Assembly: GCA_039707655.1 (NCBI GenBank) | Contig: CM077676.1 | Location: forward strand, 433,419,379-433,483,378 | Reading direction: 5' to 3' | DNA from: Elymus sibiricus | Lineage: Eukaryota > Streptophyta > Magnoliopsida > Poales > Poaceae | DNA length: 64,000 bases | Shown here: positions 55,961 through 64,000 of the stretch, in pieces | Position numbering within the stretch: the stretch's first letter is position 1 | Layout of the letters: every line of letters starts with the position of its first letter | Made by a program: the position numbers and the translations under genes | Notes under the pieces: model-generated | The model's database searches: none | The model's input: only the letters and a program-made list of their open reading frames with translations | Told to the model about the DNA's origin: nothing

Positions 55961-56032
55961 AACCGGTTCAGGGAAGTTCTAGAACCTTCCCAAAACCGGT
56001 TGGGGGTGAAACCCGGAAATGGGCCGGCCCAT

Positions 56033-58933
56033 AGAAACACGAGCGCGCGAGAGGGGGCGGGGGGGGGGGGGGGGGTACGCCTTGTTGTTGGGTAGAGCCC
56101 ATAGTCCTTGGGAGCCTGGTGAACCAAAACAATTCTGTGGAGGGCCGCCACACAACTTTGTCCCCAATACAGCTAGCCAGGTGCTAGGGTTTGAGTTGGA
56201 TTTTATTTAGAGCGAAGTTTATCTTTTACTACTTCAGCTATCTTCGATGGTAACGGCTAGTACGACCATAAAGACATCCTATCGGAACCCTAGATTTTCA
56301 TCTCGGGAGATTATTAAACAATATACCATATCAGCAATTCCAGATTGCTTATGCTATTTTCCCCTTGTTTCTTTGATTTGCCTGCATGAAAAATTCTTCG
56401 TGGTTAGGTCGATCATTTCGTTTGCTTGGTTCATAACACCATGCAATTGTCATTGTTGTGTACAATTCTCCTCGTATGGTTTGGTTGCCGAATCGTGAGG
56501 GTCAAGTCCTCTAAAACCGTAGTTATCTCATCTCATCGAAATATCGAGACTCACTTCATATTAGAAGATATTAACTTTTTGAATCACAAGCAAGGAATTC
56601 ATCACCAAGAACTCATTCTTGTTACTTTTGGAGGATTTGCGCCTCCTAGATCGGCTTGGTGTGCTTGGGAGCCTTGAAGGTGTAAATGAACCAAGAAGTT
56701 TGTGAAAGGCCGACATTGCCTATTTGTGTGAAGATCTACCCCCCCCCCCCCCCCCCCCCACAAAGCGAGGCTTTTTACATTTGTGGTATCATGTCATGGT
56801 GCTATAGTTGGTCCGTGAGACCTAACCTAGTGGCTCTTGCAAATGCGAGCACATGGGTCTTTAATGTGTTCAAAACGTGTTAGAAGTAAATTTCGGACGC
56901 ATCCATTTATATTATAGATTGGAAGTAATAATGTTCTATAAGCCACCATACATATTTATGCCACAATTTTTTTAACCGTGCTTTATTTCGGGGTGAATAG
57001 TAATTGGAAGAAACACCATATTAATCCACATATGTGCCATTTATACATGAAATTAGCCTGCGAGTTTCATTCTAATTAATATATTCTAGGTTAAAATTTA
57101 GGTTGCCAGTCTGCTTATACTATATTTATACTTAGATGATTTAGTTGCCACTGTGGAAACATTCATCAGGGTTAAAAAGAGCAATAGTAAAACAATATTT
57201 GGTTATAATTATGGTGATATAAAAGTTGTATAACCCATTCATTCATACAATAAATGTTCACAGATCAGTTTCCAAATGATATTGTGTAATAATAAGGTTC
57301 AAAAGATCATTATAACATGGTCCAATGTTTGTAAGACTCTACCAACGGATTAATTTAGTTATTCTATATTTTTTGGCTTTATTATTTTTTTGAGCTAGAT
57401 CATAAAACTTTTAACATATATAAATATGGTATATAGTTATTGGCATGTACCAGAGGACATAGTTCTAGATGGAAGACATGGTGGTTAAAAGGACATAATA
57501 CCGTGAATATTTGGTATGGTGCTTCATAAAATGAACCAACCGTGAAAATTTATGTTTGGGTTTGTCTCGTTGGATGTTTTAGACATAGACACAACCTAGG
57601 AAAAAATAGGAAAAAAATAGATAATTAGGTTGCCGCGTACTCTAGAATAACTTTAGAGGATTAATAACTATAATTATTAAATCATAGGAAAGAGGCATGA
57701 GCTCATTACCCATACATACTTTTTCGAAAGGTTTGACCCATAAAGTAAAATTTTCTTCCAAATTTGGTGTGATCTATTGATTTTATTCATCTGGTTTTAA
57801 TTCTACAAATCAAACAATCTCTCTACCAAAATTCTATTGGAATTTATCCGAATAGAAAATACAATGGATCTCTGCTTGTGATACCGAAGGAAAACAATGC
57901 AGTAGATCTTTTTTTTCTTTTTTTCTTTTTTGCGGGTGAATGCAGTAGATCTCTTATTGGAATAAGATGTACAAACATCAAAGAGGGCTTTAGTAAATAG
58001 TTTTGAAAGAAAGATATTTGATAATTATATATCCAACTACCAAATTATTTCATTCGAAAAAAATTACCAAATTATTTTTTATGATCTGGGCTAACATGGT
58101 GCCTCGAAGTTGCCTTCTGGCATGCGAGAAGGGATTTGAGGCAACGAGTATATCTACGGTGGCGTGTGGCAGCATGGGAACTATAACTACCGCTTCTAAT
58201 TCATGCAAAGTAGGGGTAAAATAGTCCAGAAAAATCAAGCGAGCCTCTCCTTGTTATGCCTGTTGGAGGTTATGTGCATAGTGAAAAACGAAGGGAGTAG
58301 GAGACACTCATAGTTTGCTCTATAAAATTTACATGTATTTAATCTTCCACTTCCTTAAAATTGTTTCAAAGATGATGTGACCATGATAGGCGTATCAGTG
58401 TTGAAAATAATACATTATATGATAAAGAAAATATATAATCATCAAAAGTGAAAACCGGTAACTCTATTAATAAACAGTGGGGAAGTGATTTTTTCTTTAA
58501 TTTATATAACATAAGTAATAAAATTAAAATGAAGTATTATGCAAAAACATTAGTTGAAAAACTAATTCAAAAATTATGAACGATATAATTTAGGAGAAAA
58601 TTGGGAAGTTCAAAAAGTACTCTAGAAAAAGCTCAATGAACACCGTGATTTTGAAAATAACATATGTTTTGGTAGCTTCTCAAAATTTCTTATTCTTCCT
58701 TCTACTCTTCTGACGTCCACAACTCTTACATGCTATATAAATAATACTAGTGGTTGGGGGCACGCCATGGGCGCGCCGCTTGAGAGGAAGATGGGAGGTT
58801 GGGTGCACCCCTTTCACGTTGCTAGGTGTACTTCAGTGTTATTCCATGGTCCTAACTGAAAAAATAAGAGAGAACACTAGAAATGCAACACTCATACCAT
58901 GCATCAACCTTAGGAATCATAGATATTAACATG
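56033..58933. other. Unassigned intergenic DNA
   Basis: Starts with a 17-G run (56059-56075), has a 21-C run (56739-56759), and is otherwise AT-rich with no gene, LTR pair or clear TIR. 56560-56740 reads like a fragment of a repetitive gypsy or CACTA non-coding region but cannot be named. Confidence 0.3.
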
Positions 58934-59744
58934 TTTTTTTTCGAAAAGGAGGATGACCCCCGGCCTCTGCATCAAGGCGATGCATACAACCATATTATTA
59001 ATTATTCACCAAGACCTTACAAAGTAATACATCACTAAGTATGAAGCCACCATCTTGGCAACAACTGTCGCTACTCCTATCAACTTGATGAAGGGGTTCA
59101 GATTGTCGGGGCCGCATACCCAGACCTCACACCAAAGCCCAACATCTAACGCCGGAGGCTCCAACCAAGCCGAATTGCCGGGTCTGCGTCACACACCGGT
59201 CCGGCTCACTCTCAGCGGGCACCGCATGGGCACGCTGCAGAGGCCGTCGCTAGCATCTACCATCGAACCATCTCAGAGCAGGTAATGACACATTGACCTT
59301 GCCAGGCCTGCCGTTGACGCCACCATGGCGCCAGACAACGCCACCTCCCTACGTGCGTCCATCATCACACATCCGTCTCCAAGACCCTGCCACACCACGC
59401 CGGCGAGACTCCACATCGTCGATGCGTCACATGAAACGTCGCTCCACCTGCGTCCTCCGTCCAGCAACTGCTCCAAAACAATGCCCTCATGAGGGAGAGC
59501 GACACCGAGAGCACTGCCATCGTGCAATCCGGGATACCCGGATCCCCCGGAGCAGCGCGAATGGGTAGACGGTGTCTGCAATGGCGATGCCTTCAACAAG
59601 GGAACGGTGCGTAGCCGTGGCCAGCGCATGACGGGGCTCGGTTTTCACCGGCAGCCACGCCTCCCCAACTCGCCGCCGGGACTAGCAGTGGGATCTAGGG
59701 ATCCGCCACAACCAGCCGGCCGACCACCTCCGGCGGAGGAGGAG
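58934..59744 (-). mobile_element. Probable LINE 3' end, cut by the CACTA insertion
   Basis: On the minus strand the stretch ends GATGCAGAGGCCGGGGGTCA, then TCCTCCTTTTCGAAAAAAAA, a wording typical of Triticeae LINE 3' ends with the poly-A tail (plus poly-T 58934-58941). The remainder is GC-rich and non-coding or decayed. It stops where the CACTA terminus begins. No RT domain is in the window. Confidence 0.5.
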
Positions 59745-59774
59745 CACTAGTAGAAAACAGGGCATCTGTCCCGG

Positions 59775-59960
59775 TTCCAGAGGGCCTTTAGTCCCGGTTA
59801 TGGAACCGGGACAAAACGATCGGGACTAATGCCCATCACTTTTAGTCCCGGTTGGCTTACGAACCGGGACTAAAGGTGCTCCACGTGGATGCTGTGGGGC
59901 GCCCAGGCAGGAGGACCTTTAGTCCCGGTTGGTAACACCAACCGGGACTAAAAGGTAGCC
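59775..59960. repeat. CACTA subterminal TTTAGTCCCGGTT repeats
   Basis: At least six copies of TAGTCCCGGTT or its complement, as inverted pairs, right after the terminus. Confidence 0.85.
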
Positions 59961-60039
59961 ACGCGTCAGCAGCTCCCAGGTGCTGGGGTTTTTTTTTGAA
60001 AGGGGGGGTTTAGGGGTTTTTGAGGGTTTAGGGGTTTCA

Positions 60040-60260
60040 TATTGTGTTAGCTAGCTACTACATATAGAGAGAAGTGACCTCTCTTTCTCCGTGCTTGGTC
60101 GACGCTAGCTACTACATATAGAGAGAACTCGACGCTAGCTAGTAAGCAATGAAGGAACCATTAATTACACAACATCGTCATGCATGATCAATATATAGAG
60201 AGAAGTGACCTCTCTTTCTCCGTGCTTGTTGGTCGAACAACAAGTTTTCGTATATCTATT
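60040..60260. repeat. Direct repeats of TATAGAGAGAAGTGACCTCT
   Basis: ATATAGAGAGAAGTGACCTC plus TCTTTCTCCGTGCTTG occurs at ~60061 and ~60195, with CTAGCTACTACATATAGAGA at ~60051 and ~60106. Located between the CACTA terminus and the gene's 3' end. Confidence 0.7.
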
Positions 60261-60329
60261 CGACGCTACTACAGATAGTACACGTTGATGCATATATATA
60301 CAATATAACATCTGTTATGATCCCTAACA

Positions 60330-63300
60330 TCATCGACGACCAAAATCGGTTTGCAATTCCCGATGGCATTTTCCGTCTTTAGGAATGATGTGGTCAACAA
60401 AGAATCCCGCCAACTCCTCTTGAATTGCGCGTAGGCGATCAGCTGGTAGGAGTACGTCCCACTTCTGCCAGGTCTAATTTAAAGAAGGGGGGTCAATATA
60501 TATATATGAATGAAATCAACACAATTGATGGTGATAAAATAAAATTATGAATATTGTTTACGTACTTCAAATTGTTGATTAGTGAAGCCCCTCTCAGTGG
60601 TCTTTTGGTGAATGAACTCGCAAACGTAGTATCCACAGAAATCATTTCCGGGTTGCTGCCACATGCACTTTACGAGAATAGAGTTCAATCAAAATGATAA
60701 TCAACCATGATAATGGTATTGAAACTAGAATCAATGAGAGCTGCGCGGAACTAGCTAGTACTACTTTGGGTTGTGTAAATCGCAGCTCCGGTCTCCATTC
60801 ACCCTTAACCCGCGTGATGAACTTTTTCCAAACCCTGCCCGGCAAAGAAAATGATTACTTGATATCAGGAAATGAACGAAAGTTGCCGATATAGTGCGAT
60901 AATGATTGAACTTACTTCTGGAGCATTTCAATCATGTCCGCATACTCCGTAGCCTCTTTACGTCTCGAGTCCAAGACAGTTACTGCTCCCTCGTCAAGCT
61001 GAATGGCTAGCAGAATAAAGTGGAACCTACGCGCGCATAACTCATCAATTACACTTAATCTCGAGTCAGCGAAACAGAATATGCAGAAGACAGTAACACT
61101 CACTTGAAGTTGTAAGGAAAGAGTATTTCCCTTTTGTTTTGGTGTTGAAGGAACGCCATTAGCAAGATTTTCTCAGTCTCCTCGGGGATGTTCTGTACCG
61201 ACCATTTATTTACGATATTTGGGTTAATGAACCCAATGTCATAGATTTGTCCTCTTTTAAATTCGACGATCTTCAATCTGCATAAATATAGTGAGGATAA
61301 TTATATACATGCAATGAACGAGCTGAGCTAGAGACTTAATTACAGAAATAATACTTACAGACAATAACAACCCACGAGACTTTTGTCGAGGGCGGCTTGA
61401 TTGTATAACTGAAAGAGTTCGTCAAATTCAACGTAGATCGAGTCGACTCCAACGAAGTCGTGCTCATCCTTAATTCCCACCAAGATACTGCCCGTCCCAT
61501 CCTTGCAGGTTTCCAAGTACCATTTATGTAATGTTCGCATCATCGTTGGTAGATCTCGTTCCAGATCATCACTTCTGACGAGACGCTTCCCGTGCTGGTA
61601 TTTAAAGGTGTCTACCTTAGCGATTTCAAAATGTACATCATCGCCTAGGTAATCACCAGGATTGAAACCAGGAACAACGACCGCTACCCCCGGGGTATCG
61701 GTAAACACCTTGAGCGGGGGGGGGGGGCACGATTGCTTTTCCTGTTCGCCGAGCTGGGGAATTGTTTTCCCACTTCTTACACCTGTACTGCTACTTCTCG
61801 ACCGACTCATAGCTTCGTCATATGTCTTTGCAATAATGCGGTCATAGTTTGATAGCGGCGGAGGCGGAGGTGGTCGCGTAAGGGCATCCAGAGTGCGATT
61901 CGCCTTTACCGGATCTATTTTTTCCTTTGGAGGTGGAACTTTCCGTGCAAATTGGCGTTTCAAATCGGCAGCCACAACCTCATCGGTTTCCTTGTCAGTC
62001 AGCTCATATGGTAACTTGGCAAGAAGCTTGAGGCTTGGACCAAATTTGAATTTCTTCCCACCACCTCTTGTACTGCCAGCCGCAGGAGCGGCGGCGGCTC
62101 TCTTCTGCCGTTGCTGACGAGGCGGAGTTCGCTGACGCGGCGGAGGAGGCGGAGTCCGCTGACGCGGCGCAGGAGGCGGAGTCCGCTGACGCCGCGGAGG
62201 AGGCGAAGGAGGATTCTGCTGAGGGGCCTCCTCCGCCGGAGTCGGCTGACGCGACAGAGACAGCTGAGGCGGCGGAGACAGCTGACGCGCCGGAGACGAA
62301 TGAGGCAGCAGAGTCTGCTGAGGGGCCTCCTCCGGCTGAGTCTGCTGAGGCGGCGTCCAGTTTGGAAGCTTGATGTTCTCCTTTCTCCATAGGCAGGTAC
62401 TCCATAAGGCATTTTCCAGAAACATCTCCCCTTCACCTGTAGGGTACTCAAGCTCCAGCCCCTCAAATCCCTCCATTATTTCATCCACCCCGACAATAGC
62501 AAAGCCATGTGGAATCGGACGGCAATGGAAAGTTCCCTCAGCTCGAGGAGGTAAGACAGAGCCGAGCGCCACCTTCAAGGTCAGGTTATGGCATTTCGCC
62601 ATTAGCACACAATGTTCATTCTCCGTGATACTATCCACGGGGTAGCAAGGAGCCGTGATATCAGGCTGAAGGAGCTCCGTGGAAGCCACGCTGCTTCTCC
62701 GCTGAGATGGCAGGGTAGCTTCGGGGGCAGGGTCGAACGAAGGATCTTCGTGCCACTGAGATGGTTGGCCGGTAACTCGCTGGCTCTCAAGTTCCTCTAG
62801 TTTCGCTAATCTTGCATTGATCTTCTTCATTTCGCTTGCTTCCGCTTTCTTCTTTCTCTCTCGGCTTCTATAACCACCGCTGTCGGGAAACCCATACACC
62901 CACGGAAGGGAGCCTGATGTGCCTCGTGTTCGTCCAGGGTGTTCAGGATTCCCATGGGCCTGTGTCAGCTCGTCATTCTCTCTGTCGGGATGTAGCCTCC
63001 CTTCCTGCGCTGCCTGGATTGCTTCCTCAAGCTTCTTGACGGGTATTGCAAGTTGAGCTTTCGTCCAAACACACTTCCCTGTGTCTGGGTCCAAAGTTCC
63101 CCCAACCCCGAAGAACCAAGTCCTTGACCGATCTGGCCAGTGCAATGTCGCTGGTTGGACCCCTTTAGCAAGCAGGTCTTGCTCAGCTTTGTCCCACGTA
63201 GGCCGGGCTTTGCTGTAGCCACCTGACCCCGTAACATGGTGATACTTCTTCTTTGCAGCATTTAGCTTATTTGTCGCTGACCATTGCTTGCCCTTGTCCG

Positions 63301-64000
63301 ATTTCTTGTAGGCCACAAATGCGGGCCAGTGATCTTTTATCTTCTCATATGGACCGGTGAATTCTGGAGTCTTGTCTTTCTCGACAAACTTTTTGTTCAA
63401 ATCTTTCTTCCAGTTCTTGAATAGTTCTGCCATCTTCTTAAGAGCAAACGCCTTGACCTTATTCGGATCCGCCTCTGGTGGTAGGCTGAAATTTGTCATC
63501 AGCGAGGTCCAAAGATCATCTTTCTGTCTATCCTGGACATAAGAAACTTCAGGGTCCTTCTTCTTATTCCATTCTTGGATGCTGATCGGGACGCTGTCCC
63601 TAACAACCACTCCGCACTGATGTATAAATATGTCCCTACTCCGCTTGGGAGCAATCGGTTGGCCATCTCGACCGACTTCTTCGATCGTGAACCTTTCATC
63701 CTGGCGCAACCTTTTCTTCGGGCCTCGTCTCCTTACGAAAGTTTGGCTCGATCCGGAGGGCTAATTAAAAGAAGAAAGAAGCGTTAATATATGTACATAC
63801 AAAATAATTAATGCATCAAGTCAGCAGAGGCTTAATTAATATATGTATATATACCTCGCCGGACTTTGCAACAGTTAAAGCTCCCTCCTCCGTTCGGTCA
63901 CCGGAGCCGTCATGATCTCCTTCCTCCTCCGTTCGGTCACCGGAGCCGTCATGATCTTCTTCCTCCTCCATTGGATCACCGGAGCCATCATCCTCTCTTT
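60330..64000 (-). CDS. CACTA-borne protein: plant transposase-type N-terminus and Ulp1-like protease (5' end outside)
   Basis: Exons on the minus strand: 63855-64000 (and beyond), 61359-63760, 61104-61277, 60916-61026, 60765-60834, 60566-60655, 60330-60473. All borders are GT/AG and phases fit. No stop interrupts ~1000 residues. The N-terminus has three 13-aa acidic repeats (EEGDHDGSGDRTE), then a region with QKDDLWTSLMTNFSLPPEA and LNAAKKKYHHVTGSGGYSKA matching the plant transposase (Ptta/En/Spm) family, a Glu/Lys coiled part, and a Pro/Arg/Gln-rich linker (~62080-62330). The C-terminal exons form a C48 (Ulp1-like) protease: His in KFHFILLAIQ, Asp in AVTVLDSRRK, Gln in TQPKQPGND and Cys in FCGYYVCEFI. 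Such proteases remove SUMO-like tags. In CACTA elements their exact role is unknown. Confidence 0.88.
61716..61727. repeat. 12-G homopolymer within the coding exon
   Basis: Encodes Pro residues of CPPPPLKV on the minus strand. A change of one base here would shift the frame. Confidence 0.9.
63885..63998 (-). repeat. Three 39-bp tandem coding repeats
   Basis: Units CCTCCTCCGTTCGGTCACC-GGAGCCGTCATGATCT in plus reading, encoding the 13-residue acidic repeat. The third copy is diverged. Confidence 0.85.

Larger units (their letters stand above)
6040..56032. mobile_element. ~1.8 kb TIR-type element split by the Tat retrotransposon
   Basis: The two flanks of the large gypsy insertion are the halves of one element. 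The left end has GGCCCATTT, then CGGTTTTGGGAACCTTCTAGAA and CCGGTTCAGG (6041-6110). The right end has the inverted counterparts, CCGGTTCAGGGAAG, TTCTAGAACCTTCC, AAAACCGG, and a GGGCCGGCCC tip (55962-56032). The interior on both sides is a monotonous series of TTCAAAAAATGTTCATGAATT-type phrases. Removing the gypsy element and one copy of CCGTC joins 6663 to 54884 and gives ~1.8 kb. It has no coding capacity. Superfamily uncertain (Mutator-like or unclassified foldback). Exact tips and TSD not resolved. Confidence 0.6.
59745..64000. mobile_element. Right-hand CACTA element (left end; continues beyond the window)
   Basis: Begins CACTAGTAGAAAACAGGGC and is followed by subterminal repeats TTTAGTCCCGGTT / AACCGGGACTAAA in both orientations (59775-59960). 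The element-borne gene on the minus strand (60330 to beyond 64000) encodes a transposase-type protein with a Ulp1-like protease. The other end lies outside the window, so the TSD cannot be verified (left flank GAG). Confidence 0.88.

Noticed and set aside
55805..56151. Phe-rich minus-strand frame of 114 codons
   Set aside because: Translation of an A-rich tract of the TIR-type element.
58255..58300. Possible Stowaway end (CGAAGGGAGTAG)
   Set aside because: Only one short imperfect match and no partner terminus.
62004..62466. Open frames of 91-155 codons on both strands in the right CACTA gene
   Set aside because: Shadows of the Pro/Arg/Gln-rich linker of the minus-strand coding exon.

Overview
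The window is plant nuclear DNA. Its repeat families point to a large-genome Triticeae grass (wheat, Aegilops or barley relatives): Athila-type gypsy elements whose LTRs begin TGATACGTC, a Sukkula-type LTR ending GGGCGTGACA, and CACTA elements with CACTACTAGGG or CACTAGTAGAAAA ends. I find no conventional single-copy host gene. Almost everything is transposable element, and no tRNA, rRNA or CRISPR is visible.

Layout. 1-1733 is the end of a CACTA element with decayed captured-gene exons. 1734-6039 is old, mostly unassigned repeat or intergenic DNA. About 6040-56032 is a stack of nested insertions. The outermost layer is a ~1.8 kb element with inverted ends. Into it went a ~13.2 kb Tat-lineage gypsy element on the minus strand (6664-54878, TSD CCGTC). 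That element later received four insertions: a 4.67 kb Sukkula-type solo LTR in its 3' LTR (6877-11547), an Athila-type element D1 (13940-21908, TSD GGCCC), a small CACTA element (22314-43111, TSD AAA) and an Athila solo LTR (47053-48565, TSD CAGAA). The CACTA element in turn contains Athila element E1 (22623-39379). E1 contains D2 (23043-29676, TSD TGCGC) inside its 5' LTR. The deepest point is five layers down. 56033-58933 is unassigned, 58934-59744 is a probable LINE 3' end, and 59745-64000 is the start of another CACTA element with a well-preserved multi-exon gene.

Gene content. The Tat element carries gag, protease, RT, two RNase H domains and integrase on the minus strand, with several in-frame stops. 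It also carries an intron-containing antisense gene on the plus strand, a 71-bp tandem array, and another tandem repeat inside an intron. E1 has gag-pol with point lesions and a small third ORF. D1 and D2 have only gag-type ORFs and must rely on enzymes from elsewhere. E1, whose LTR type differs but whose PBS is of the same kind, is the sort of element that might supply them. The inner CACTA element carries an apparently intact four-exon gene with B3-like segments. The right-hand CACTA element encodes a protein with a plant transposase-type N-terminal region and a C-terminal Ulp1-like cysteine protease with all four catalytic residues.

Points worth a second look: a GC-rich stem-loop repeated eight times, seven of them just upstream of LTR TATA boxes and one in front of E1's third ORF; two ~200-bp foldbacks in the inner CACTA element; duplicated polypurine-tract-like motifs inside the Athila elements; and an antisense gene whose reading frame rejoins exactly when the insertions are removed.
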